From a virus: a stretch of 26,594 nucleotides of DNA. Positions 14,602 to 21,383 of the stretch are shown piece after piece. The notes beneath the pieces were generated by a model. The model was not told the origin of the DNA, searched no databases, and worked only from the letters and a program-made list of their open reading frames with translations. Each line of letters begins with the position of its first letter. The stretch's first letter is position 1. The position numbers and the translations under genes were made by a program. Location of the stretch: positions 1-26,594 of the IMG/VR virus record IMGVR_UViG_3300015206_000010; one strand, 5' to 3'.

Positions 14602-15888
14602 TTAGACGCCCTGCCCTGTGCTGGCTGCCGCCGAGCGACCGTCAAGTTGAACACCGCCGAAGGCCATCAGCACCTTGAATTCGGTGCTCATGGTGCGGAA
14701 ATCTCCAAGCAACGGTTCCACGCCACCGCCGACGCGCATGGTGTTCGGAACCTTCTCGTACAGCTGCGGAGTGCCGTAGCCGCGCAGCGTGCCGAATTCC
14801 ATTGCCGGACGTCCCTGGCTCGCCGGGTCGGCGAACATGTACCACTGGCTAATTTGCACGCCAGGGGTGGTCGTGACGATGGGCAGATACGGGTCCATGA
14901 TGACCGTGAGGTCCTGAACAATCCAGTTATCCACCCTCACGCGTTGAGCGTTGTACAACGTCTGGGTTGCGCCGGTGCCGCTAACCTGCGTTGTTCCGCC
15001 CTGGACGTTGACGTCTACCGACAGCTGGTGCATCAGGTTGTTAGCCGTGACTTTCAGCGAAGGTCCAACGACCAAGAACAGCTTGCCCGGGATTTCGATG
15101 GGGTCGCCGCCGGTGTCGCGCTGGTTCGCCATGACGGTGAACGCATCCGCCAAGCCCTGCATGGTCAGTGCCGGGTTGTTCGAGCTCGCGCCGTTCGCCG
15201 TGATGATTTGGTTATTGAAGCCAGCGTTGAACAGCGTCGAGTTCGGGCCGGTCAGGCCAGCATACAGCTGGGTGATGAATTTCGACACGGTGCGACGAGC
15301 GCCGCGCGCCAGGCGGTTGGTCAGGTCGTCGAAGATTCCAAGGTCGTCATTGATGACGGCTTCCCAGGATACTTTCGCGCCCTTCTCGTACTTCAGCGGA
15401 GCGTACAGAATCGGCGTGCGCTGGCTGATATCGCCGAGCGGCAGGTCCTGCAATTCCGCGACCGCAGAGAACGGAGTTTCCAAGCCGTCGAAGATGAAAA
15501 TCTTCTTGTTGCGGAAATCGTTCAGCGTGGCCGTCTTCACCAGCGGCATGGTCGGAATCGGAACCTCGGTGTAATCGCCGAGCAGTTCGCGGTCGAGCAC
15601 GTCCACGGTCAGCGCTTGGAAATCCGACGTGGTCATGGTTTCGCGAAACACCATCGGGTATTTGCGGCAAAGGAAATCGAACGCGCCCGACTCGGTCAGG
15701 TTGAACGCCTGACGCATGTAGAACGGGTTCAGCTTGCCTTCTTTGAAGTCAGCCCAGATTTCGGCCGCTCCAAGAACGCGCGCCTCGCGCAGCCGGTTCT
15801 GCTGCCGGGTGACGGCAGAGAAACCGGGAACATCCATATCGCCCGTAATCGGCGAGCCAGCGAAGAGACCTTCTAGAAGTTCATTCAT
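14602..15888 (-). CDS. Major capsid protein, 428 aa
   Basis: A 428-residue capsid protein placed after the protease/scaffold and decoration genes. It is recognisable from its layout: an N-terminal arm and helix (ILGAAEIWADFKEGKLNPFY-like region), a long middle with the P-domain/spine pattern (VDVLDRELLGDYTEVPIPTM, ILYAPLKYEKGAKVSWEAVI), then INDDLGIFDDLTNRLARGAR, LFLVVGPSLKVTANNLMHQL and a C-terminal MSTEFKVLMAFGGVQLDGRS. The HK97 fold is expected from established knowledge of this gene position. A strong ribosome binding site (AGGAG, eight bases upstream) and a downstream terminator fit high expression. No frameshift is present. Confidence 0.88.
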   Translation of the reverse strand: MNELLEGLFAGSPITGDMDVPGFSAVTRQQNRLREARVLGAAEIWADFKEGKLNPFYMRQAFNLTESGAFDFLCRKYPMVFRETMTTSDFQALTVDVLDRELLGDYTEVPIPTMPLVKTATLNDFRNKKIFIFDGLETPFSAVAELQDLPLGDISQRTPILYAPLKYEKGAKVSWEAVINDDLGIFDDLTNRLARGARRTVSKFITQLYAGLTGPNSTLFNAGFNNQIITANGASSNNPALTMQGLADAFTVMANQRDTGGDPIEIPGKLFLVVGPSLKVTANNLMHQLSVDVNVQGGTTQVSGTGATQTLYNAQRVRVDNWIVQDLTVIMDPYLPIVTTTPGVQISQWYMFADPASQGRPAMEFGTLRGYGTPQLYEKVPNTMRVGGGVEPLLGDFRTMSTEFKVLMAFGGVQLDGRSAAASTGQGV

Positions 15889-15914
15889 TGTTTTTTCTCC
15901 TGGGTGCTCGTCGC

Positions 15915-16343
15915 TTACGAAGCGTACGGACCGGAACCGCCATCCTTCAGCCGGACACGGCAGGACGTGGAAGTGACTCCAGCGCCGACGGCGTCGAGCG
16001 AATTTCCGAACGGCGTGTTGCCGCGCGTTTTGTCAATCGTGAGGTTGTACGTCACGTTGGTCGTCGCGTCGTACGTGCCGCTCGCGAACAGTTCGTCCCC
16101 AGGCTTGATGGCCTGAACGCTGTTCGGAGACTGGCTCGACTGGCCGATGACCGTGAGGTTGTAGCAGTCCTCGCCGAGGTCGACGGTCGCCGTGGTGAAG
16201 CTGCCCTGGCCGGCCGCGATGGGTTGCAGCGCGAGCACGACACCCGACAGCGTGCCGACGAGAATCGGCATGCCGACCGTAACCGCACTCGGAACGGGAA
16301 CGTTGATGTGCCACCGTCCGTCAATTGCCTGATTTGTCGCCAT
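15915..16343 (-). CDS. Capsid decoration/cement protein (DUF2190-like), 142 aa
   Basis: A small beta-rich protein immediately before the capsid gene. It has V-T-V-G-M-P-I-L-V-G-T-L-S-G-V-V-L-A as a strand pair and YNLTVIG plus KPGDELFASGTYDATTNVTY. It ends CRVRLKDGGSGPYAS. This pattern (a GxP...GVAL core and an I-x-x-G-D-x-L/V-Y region) is that of DUF2190/cement proteins, which bind outside the capsid lattice and stabilise it. AAGGAG lies about 12 bases before the ATG. It follows the preceding small gene without a gap. Confidence 0.8.
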   Translation of the reverse strand: MATNQAIDGRWHINVPVPSAVTVGMPILVGTLSGVVLALQPIAAGQGSFTTATVDLGEDCYNLTVIGQSSQSPNSVQAIKPGDELFASGTYDATTNVTYNLTIDKTRGNTPFGNSLDAVGAGVTSTSCRVRLKDGGSGPYAS

Positions 16344-16535
16344 CTACTTCTTCTCCTTATGCGGGTGAGTCGGATGCGTCGGATTGGACGGGTGATGCGG
16401 CAGCTTCTCACCGTGAACGTCGATGGGGTTGCCGTCGGCGTCAACCGCAGACTTCTGCGGCATGTTCTCTTTTGCCTTCGCGGCGGCGTCGGCCTGCGCC
16501 TGTTCGGCGGGTGCCAGCTTGTCGTTTTCGTTCAT
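16344..16535 (-). CDS. Small hydrophilic His/Pro-rich protein, 63 aa
   Basis: A 63-residue protein with no hydrophobic core. Its N-terminus is Ala/Gln/Glu/Lys-rich (APAEQAQADAAAKAKEN), followed by a D-x-D-G-N-P-I turn. Its tail is rich in His and Pro (LPHHPSNPTHPTHPHKEKK). It is probably disordered and could bind metal through the histidines. It begins 2 bases after the protease/scaffold stop, with a GGGAG site upstream, and ends one base before the decoration protein gene, so it is co-translated with the head proteins. Function unknown; a minor head or assembly factor is a guess. Confidence 0.65.
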   Translation of the reverse strand: MNENDKLAPAEQAQADAAAKAKENMPQKSAVDADGNPIDVHGEKLPHHPSNPTHPTHPHKEKK

Positions 16536-16537
16536 GA

Positions 16538-16975
16538 CTAACGTCTCCCTTCGACCGCGCGCGTTGCCGCCGCTTCTGTCATCCCCAGGCGCATGAAGGT
16601 CTTGACCGAGCGCGCCTTGATGTCTTCCGGCTTCACGGATTCAGCAACGGGCAGCTGGATAGTCGACGGGGTTCCGACTCCACTGACCTTGCCCGATCCC
16701 ATGATGGTCGCGACGTAGGCACCTTCGGCCTTGGCCAGCGCGTTGACCGATTCGGTGAACGCAGCAACGTCGAGCGCGCCATCCTTCATCGGAATGTTGC
16801 GCAGCGCTTCGGCGATGACGCGCGCCTTCGATTCCTTCGGCAGAGTCACCGATTCGAGCAGCGTTTCCGCAGCCTCTCGCGCGTCGCCCTTGATGGCACG
16901 TTCCAGCAGTTGGGCGTTGACGACTTTCTGAGCGTCGACGCTTTCCCGCAAAGTTTTCAATTCCGCAGCATCCAT
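16538..16975 (-). CDS. Nested in-frame scaffold protein, 145 aa (internal start)
   Basis: Within the protease gene an AGGAGGT ribosome binding site stands 7 bases before an in-frame ATG (16975-16973, residue 395). It is the best ribosome binding site in the head module, and the start lies just after the protease domain. The product (MDAAELKTLRESVDAQKVVN and onward) would be the helical scaffold alone. This recalls lambda C/Nu3, where an internal start makes separate scaffold. Expression of the internal start is inferred. Confidence 0.65.
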   Translation of the reverse strand: MDAAELKTLRESVDAQKVVNAQLLERAIKGDAREAAETLLESVTLPKESKARVIAEALRNIPMKDGALDVAAFTESVNALAKAEGAYVATIMGSGKVSGVGTPSTIQLPVAESVKPEDIKARSVKTFMRLGMTEAAATRAVEGRR

Positions 16976-18157
16976 TTCGGATACCTCCTGTTCGTTTTCG
17001 ATTTCGCGGGCAGCTTCAGCCAGCGCCAGACCACCGCGGCCTGCTTTCGTCACATAGTCGATTGACTCGATATGCGAAAACTCTTTGAGTACGGGCTTTC
17101 CGCCGACCGTCTTGTCGCCTTCGCGGATACCGCCCGCGCGAATCGATAGGCCGATGTGCGGCGCCCGCTCCGCGACCTTCTCGGCGTAGTCCGCCATCAC
17201 CTTCGCTTCGGCGTACACGCCCGCACCTTTCGGCCCGTTATCCTTCCACACGGCCTGGCTGGTGGTAATCGCTGCCAGATGGTCGAGGTTGCCTTCCGGT
17301 CGCGCGGCTTCCTCTGCTGGCGTCGCGTGGTTCCAGAACATCAGCGTCCCTGGCTTGAACTTGCCAGCCTCGCGCTTCAGCGCTTCCGCGGTGTAGTGAG
17401 CCGTGCTGCCGGTGCCGGGGTTGATGATGAGGATTGGATAATTGGTGCGGGTGCCAGCCGATTCGCGAATCGAAACATCCGCCAGAAACGTTGCCGCCGA
17501 TTCGACCAGCTTCAGTTCGCCGGATGCCGGCACTCCGGATTCCTTCGCGTCACCTTTCCAGGTCGCCGGCAGTTCGTCGGTGAATCCCTTGGCTTTCGCA
17601 ATCCGGATGATGTTGGCCTTCAGCTGAGCGACGCCGTAGTTATCGGAACCTGCGCGGCCCATCGCATGGATGGCTGCCTGGACGTCGGACGCCTTCAGAA
17701 TCGGAAACGACTTGCCCTTGCCTGCGAAGCTGTCGTCGCTGGCCGAGCTCCGTTCCGTCTTGCTGATGAACCGCTCGTACAGCGGAAGGTCCGTGTACAG
17801 CTTCGCCGTCTTCAGCGACTCCGACATGGACGAGTACTGGTCGTCGTCGTCGGCCTGCTCCAGGTAACTGGTTTGCGGAATGACCTTTACAGCCTTCGAA
17901 GCGTCGAGGTTAGCGGTTTGCTTTCCGCCGACCGTGCCGATTTCGTACGGCGCCTTCTGCATCGACCCGTTCGAGGAATAAATGCAGTCGCCGGACTCGC
18001 CGTCGCCCGTGTGGTCAACGTAGTAGCCGTATCCGTTCGGGTTCGTCGCAGCACTGACTGCGCTTTGCAACTGGTTCCGCACGTCGCTATGACCCGCGGC
18101 CTCTTCGAGTTGCAGCGCAAGCGCCTGGTAACCGGGTGAAAGCTTCTCGATGGCCAT
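16538..18157 (-). CDS. Prohead maturation protease with C-terminal scaffold domain, 539 aa
   Basis: A 539-residue head protein. Residues 1-75 include GYYVDHTGDGESGDCIYSSN, an N-terminal domain seen in other phage proteases. Residues about 140-205 match a DUF6582-like region (GKSFPILKASDVQAAIHAMG, IIRIAKAKGF, LPATWKGDA). The protease core spans about 215-375: the likely catalytic pair is His277 (MFWNHATP) and Ser338 (HIGLSIRAGG), and SHIESIDYVTKAGRGG is the conserved closing motif. The rest (380-539) is helical and charged, as expected for the scaffold, which the protease removes. The start ATG has no strong Shine-Dalgarno, and a divergent plus-strand gene lies 72 bases upstream. Confidence 0.85.
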   Translation of the reverse strand: MAIEKLSPGYQALALQLEEAAGHSDVRNQLQSAVSAATNPNGYGYYVDHTGDGESGDCIYSSNGSMQKAPYEIGTVGGKQTANLDASKAVKVIPQTSYLEQADDDDQYSSMSESLKTAKLYTDLPLYERFISKTERSSASDDSFAGKGKSFPILKASDVQAAIHAMGRAGSDNYGVAQLKANIIRIAKAKGFTDELPATWKGDAKESGVPASGELKLVESAATFLADVSIRESAGTRTNYPILIINPGTGSTAHYTAEALKREAGKFKPGTLMFWNHATPAEEAARPEGNLDHLAAITTSQAVWKDNGPKGAGVYAEAKVMADYAEKVAERAPHIGLSIRAGGIREGDKTVGGKPVLKEFSHIESIDYVTKAGRGGLALAEAAREIENEQEVSEMDAAELKTLRESVDAQKVVNAQLLERAIKGDAREAAETLLESVTLPKESKARVIAEALRNIPMKDGALDVAAFTESVNALAKAEGAYVATIMGSGKVSGVGTPSTIQLPVAESVKPEDIKARSVKTFMRLGMTEAAATRAVEGRR

Positions 18158-18229
18158 TGAGCCGTATCGTACTGGTCACAGGTAACGGCTACCAAGCGAA
18201 AGGCCAAAGACTTTAGTAAGGTAGATTAA
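18158..18229. promoter_or_regulatory. Divergent intergenic region, likely with promoters
   Basis: The 72 bases between the minus-strand protease gene and the plus-strand zinc-ribbon gene. On the minus strand TTGGTA and TACGAT are 18 bases apart and could be a promoter giving a nearly leaderless protease message. On the plus strand AAGGTAG lies about 5 bases before the ATG at 18230 and is a plausible ribosome binding site. A short imperfect palindrome GGTAACGGCTACC sits in the centre and could be an operator. Judged by eye only. Confidence 0.35.
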
Positions 18230-18589
18230 ATGGCAAAGCAGACACCCGTTAAAACCCCCACCGTTGACGCACAGGCGCCCCAGGACGCGGCGTCCGTTGT
18301 TTCACGTGAAACAGGCCGGATGCCGTCCTGTACAAGCTGTGGGTTGCGGGACGCCGCGCCCAACGGGAAAGATTACTGGTGTCTGGAGTGCCGAGCCGAA
18401 TATCAGCGCAAATATCGAAGCGCCGACGCGATTCGTGCGCGGGCTGAAGGGTATGCCACGGGCGTGGCCGATTTGCGGGTGGCGTTGCGGGAATGGTTCG
18501 AAGGCCAGCGGTCGGGCATGTTTTCCGGTTACGAGATTTCGGAAATCATCCGCCAGCAGAATTCGCCACGCGAAGCGACTCGCGAATAG
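18230..18589 (+). CDS. Zinc-ribbon protein on the opposite strand, 119 aa
   Basis: The only supported gene on the plus strand. Residues 1-30 are Thr/Pro/Ala-rich and likely disordered, but include VVSRETG, encoded by a perfect parS palindrome. Residues about 33-58 form a zinc ribbon with two CxxC pairs (SCTSCG and WCLECRAEYQRKYRS). The rest is helical (ADLRVALREWFEGQRS, GYEISEIIRQQ). This layout resembles small phage and bacterial HNH-less zinc-ribbon proteins that bind nucleic acid. The orientation, within an otherwise minus-strand operon, suggests independent regulation and later acquisition. It ends close to the SixA-like gene, so the two converge. Function unknown. Confidence 0.75.
   Translation: MAKQTPVKTPTVDAQAPQDAASVVSRETGRMPSCTSCGLRDAAPNGKDYWCLECRAEYQRKYRSADAIRARAEGYATGVADLRVALREWFEGQRSGMFSGYEISEIIRQQNSPREATRE
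18298..18313. promoter_or_regulatory. parS: Perfect parS-type ParB-binding palindrome
   Basis: TGTTTCACGTGAAACA is a perfect 16-bp palindrome identical to the consensus of bacterial chromosomal parS, bound by ParB (Spo0J). It lies within the first quarter of the zinc-ribbon gene, where it encodes V-S-R-E-T. The exact 16-mer is expected by chance well under once in 10,000 windows of this size. No parA or parB gene is visible here. Binding by host ParB is an inference from the sequence identity. Confidence 0.85.
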
Positions 18590-18602
18590 CTACTGGACGT
18601 CG

Positions 18603-18626
18603 TGGCGGATTATACGGCATCCGCCA
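18603..18626. terminator. Hairpin between convergent genes, possible weak terminator
   Basis: TGGCGGAT and ATCCGCCA form an 8-bp perfect stem around an 8-base loop. It lies 13 bases after the stop of the plus-strand gene and overlaps the last codons of the SixA-like gene. There is no T-run on the plus side, so termination is uncertain. Confidence 0.3.
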
Positions 18627-19143
18627 ACTCGCGCGCCGCTTCGACGACTTCGGCTTCCTCAATCGAAGGAACCAACGCGGGCGTGATGAGCCATTGCAGC
18701 GTGGCGACGTCGTCCGAATTCATTTTCAGATAGGCGATGGAACCCTGGTCGAAGCGAACGTACTCCGGTCCTGGCGTGCTGTCGGTCCCGATGAGCCACA
18801 GCAGCAGGGTGTTCAGGCTTGGGTCGTGTCCGACCACCAGAACATCGGTCGACGCGGCCGCCAGCCTGACGATTTCCTTCCATGCTTCCGCTGGTTCGGC
18901 GTCGGGTTTCAGGAGCGTCGTCGACGCGGTGTAGGAACCCAGCGCCTTCGCCATCGGTTCGGCCGTGTCGAGTGCGCGCGTCATCGGCGAGCAGATTACG
19001 ATGTCGACGCGTCCAATTAGCCGGGTCAGCCAGCCGGCCATCTGCACGGCCTGTTTCTTGCCGAGGTCGGTTAGAGGCCGCTCGCCGTTCATTGGATGGC
19101 CGTTGACGGGTTGCCCATGCCGCATTAAATACAAACTCTTCAT
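18610..19143 (-). CDS. SixA-like histidine phosphatase, 177 aa
   Basis: A member of the histidine phosphatase superfamily, closest in style to SixA, which removes phosphate from phosphohistidine of signalling proteins. The catalytic signature is at the N-terminus: LMRHGQP with Arg8-His9-Gly10. The second site CSPMTRALDTAEPMA includes Ser52 and Arg56, and VVGHDPSLN has the second catalytic His106. All key residues are present, so it is likely active. The gene lies between a Cys/His-rich small protein and the plus-strand gene, in the head operon. The stop of the upstream gene is one base before its ATG (TGACATG). A phosphatase is not a known part of phage heads; the substrate is unknown. Confidence 0.9.
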   Translation of the reverse strand: MKSLYLMRHGQPVNGHPMNGERPLTDLGKKQAVQMAGWLTRLIGRVDIVICSPMTRALDTAEPMAKALGSYTASTTLLKPDAEPAEAWKEIVRLAAASTDVLVVGHDPSLNTLLLWLIGTDSTPGPEYVRFDQGSIAYLKMNSDDVATLQWLITPALVPSIEEAEVVEAARELADAV

Positions 19144-19144
19144 G

Positions 19145-19345
19145 TCAGAACCTCATCATAGGACAGTGTGGCGACCAATGCCGAATGGTCGGCAGGCCTG
19201 ATGTCTCGTCGTAGTGAATCACCGCCAGCCAGACGAGCCCACAGCGTTCGTGCGTCCAGCGGTCTGTATCCTCCAGCGAACCGGACAGCAGCGCTTTCGA
19301 CAGCGCCTTCCCGCAGCAGCTGTCCGGTTCGTGGGTGTTTATCAT
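19145..19345 (-). CDS. Small Cys/His-rich protein, 66 aa
   Basis: A 66-residue protein with conserved-looking metal-type residues: EPDSCCGKALS at the start, RWTHERCGLVWLAV in the middle, and RHWSPHCPMM at the end. The Cys/His spacing suggests a zinc-binding fold. Its start overlaps the portal stop by ATGA, and it leads into the SixA-like gene, so it is part of the same message. No family recognised. Confidence 0.65.
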   Translation of the reverse strand: MINTHEPDSCCGKALSKALLSGSLEDTDRWTHERCGLVWLAVIHYDETSGLPTIRHWSPHCPMMRF

Positions 19346-21354
19346 TTCAGTTTTTCAACGGCCTGAATCAGCCGGGTGAGCGCTTCCTTCTGCTGCTTCG
19401 GCACAGGCGCATTCTGCCCGGGTGCCGGCACGGTTCCACCTGGCGCCTGCGGAATGCCGCCAGGATTCGGAACGGCTTTCGGCACGGGTGGTGCTTCCGG
19501 TTCCTTTGTGCGGTTCGGGTCGTACTTGTCCGGTCCACTATCCGGATACATGCCGTCCAGGATTTCCTGGTAGTCTTCCACGCCCAGCTGCTCAAACAGC
19601 AGCCCGACGCCAGCCTTCTCGTCGATACCAACAATCTGGCCGCCCTTGTTCTGGAGGGTCATGGCGTCCGAAATCGCGATAATGTTCTGAGGCATGTCGC
19701 CCTCGCGAATCGCCGGGAAGTTGCACTTCAGCTGGATTTCGGAATCGGGCCGCGCCTGCGAGGCTTCCGCCACGTAAACCCACTGGCCGTTCGCCTTCCG
19801 CTTCCGCGCCATCTCGACCACTCGCCGGTTGCCCTTGCGTGCTTCCCGCAGCTTTCCGCCTGGCGCCGACTGGCTGACCGATAGGACGTACGCCGCAATC
19901 ATGATGAGCACTTCGCGCCAGCTTTCCTGCTTCGCAATCATGCCGAGCTCTGTCGGTCGGTCGAGGGTGGTCGCGGTCGATAGGTTCGCCGTCTCCATGT
20001 CGCCAAGCCAGGTCGGCGGAATCTCGAACACCAGGCCGACCATGTTCCGGTATTCCTTCACGTCCGACGGGTTGCGGACGGCGCCGCTCGTATCGAACGC
20101 CTTCAGCGTCGTGCCGGGTCCGCTCGCGAAGATTGAACCTGCTATCGGTGGAGGGTTGCGGTCCCACAGCGAATTGTTCGGTCCGACCGTCGTACCCAGC
20201 TGTTCCTTTGCGCCTTCCAGCGCTTGCTGGCCGCCCTTGGTTGTGACGGTCATGGCGATGTTGGCCAGCGCGATGCGGGTGGTCAGGTCGGCTTCGAGCA
20301 GCCGTTGCGCGTTCTTTGCCCATGCCAGCGCCGCGTACGCCTTCGGTGTATCGAAGTGCCACTTCCCGATACCGACGCCGCCCTTCTGCATCAGGACGGG
20401 CGTGTTCCACATGATGTCTTGGCCGTTGATTGCGGTCTGCCCGCGCTGCTCTGGTGTTGGAATCCAGTTCAGAGCCGGATAGAACGCTTCCGCCTGCCTG
20501 GCCTGACCGGTTCCAAGCTGGGAGTCCGCGGTCCGCTGCGCCCACTTCCGGTGATAGAACCACGGCTGGTCCGAATCGTCCGGGTTGCTGATGACTTCGA
20601 AGATTTCCGTCGCGTCGATTGTGCGCACGCTGACGTTTCCTTTGTTAACCGCGTCGGGAAAGAAGATATAGAACACCTGGCCGTCATATTGCAGCCGCTT
20701 GTGGAGCTCGAGCAGCGCTGACTGGCCGAGCGTGCGCTTGTTGCGTTCGAAGAATTCCTTCAGCACTTCGTTCGCGTCGTCGTCTTCGGAAACTACTTCA
20801 ACGCCGCGGCCGAACACGTAGCTTGCTGTTACGTTGATGCCGCGCTGGATGAGCGGGTTCTTGATGTAGTACAGCCGCGAAATCAGGATGATTTGCTGGA
20901 TGCCCCACCGTGAGAATTCGAGCCAGGAAAGATTCGACTCGCGCCGCCACTCCATGTTCTCAAGCGCCAGCGATATATCGCCGGTGGCGCCCACGGCCGA
21001 CAGCGGAATGGATTCGCGCAGCGCTGTTCCTTCGCGGTCGGATAGCTTGGCGTTCGCGAACGCAATCAGCCGGTCGGTGTCCTGCAGAACGGCCGGCGAA
21101 ACGCGCCACGGTCCGGACCCGCCCATCTGGCGCGCCTCCATGAGCTCGCCGATTCGTTCCGAGAAGTCCGCGTGCCTCTGCTCGATGCGGTCGCGTTCGA
21201 ATGACTTGATGAGCTCAGACCGCAGCAGCGCGTTCGCGGCCTTCAGGTCGGTTAGGACTTTGTCTTTCGCTGTGGCTTCGCGCAATGCGCTGGTGATGGT
21301 TTCAACCGGCGCCGGTTGAGTGTCTCGCTTGAAGAATCGCCGCAGCCAGTTCAT
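19342..21354 (-). CDS. Phage portal protein (lambda-B-like), 670 aa
   Basis: A 670-residue portal protein forming the dodecameric DNA entry ring. The N-terminus is MNWLRRFFKRDTQPA, then a middle with NLSWLEFSRWGIQQIILISR and YYIKNPLIQRGINVTASYVF. The wing has GQVFYIFFPDAVNKGNVSVR and the region before the stem has YRNMVGLVFEIPPTWLGDME, followed by TANLSTATTLDRPTELGM, which is typical for phage portals. The C-terminal 70 residues are Pro-rich and linker-like. Its place upstream of the protease fits the standard order. A GTP-less start with no strong ribosome binding site lies after an inverted repeat (21362-21383). Confidence 0.9.
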   Translation of the reverse strand: MNWLRRFFKRDTQPAPVETITSALREATAKDKVLTDLKAANALLRSELIKSFERDRIEQRHADFSERIGELMEARQMGGSGPWRVSPAVLQDTDRLIAFANAKLSDREGTALRESIPLSAVGATGDISLALENMEWRRESNLSWLEFSRWGIQQIILISRLYYIKNPLIQRGINVTASYVFGRGVEVVSEDDDANEVLKEFFERNKRTLGQSALLELHKRLQYDGQVFYIFFPDAVNKGNVSVRTIDATEIFEVISNPDDSDQPWFYHRKWAQRTADSQLGTGQARQAEAFYPALNWIPTPEQRGQTAINGQDIMWNTPVLMQKGGVGIGKWHFDTPKAYAALAWAKNAQRLLEADLTTRIALANIAMTVTTKGGQQALEGAKEQLGTTVGPNNSLWDRNPPPIAGSIFASGPGTTLKAFDTSGAVRNPSDVKEYRNMVGLVFEIPPTWLGDMETANLSTATTLDRPTELGMIAKQESWREVLIMIAAYVLSVSQSAPGGKLREARKGNRRVVEMARKRKANGQWVYVAEASQARPDSEIQLKCNFPAIREGDMPQNIIAISDAMTLQNKGGQIVGIDEKAGVGLLFEQLGVEDYQEILDGMYPDSGPDKYDPNRTKEPEAPPVPKAVPNPGGIPQAPGGTVPAPGQNAPVPKQQKEALTRLIQAVEKLK

Positions 21355-21361
21355 CTGCGCA

Positions 21362-21383
21362 GTTTAGCAGTTCCAAGCTAAAC
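21362..21383. promoter_or_regulatory. Inverted repeat between methyltransferase and portal genes
   Basis: GTTTAGC and GCTAAAC form a perfect 7-bp inverted repeat with an 8-base loop. It covers the stop of the methyltransferase gene and lies directly before the portal gene. It could be an operator, an RNA hairpin or a processing site. There is no T-tract, so it is not called a terminator. Confidence 0.35.

Noticed and set aside
14647-15876. Long plus-strand open frame (409 aa) opposite the capsid gene
   Set aside because: It mirrors the capsid gene codons, is Arg/His/Val-rich without recognisable motifs, and lacks a supported start. It is a GC-driven shadow of the minus-strand gene.
17156-18139. 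Plus-strand open frame (327 aa) opposite the protease gene
   Set aside because: Arg/Val-rich mirror of the protease coding strand, with no ribosome binding site or motif. Treated as a shadow.
19592-20563. Minus-strand open frame (323 aa) in another frame within the portal gene
   Set aside because: Arg/Gly-rich off-frame reading of an intact portal gene; no protein motif.
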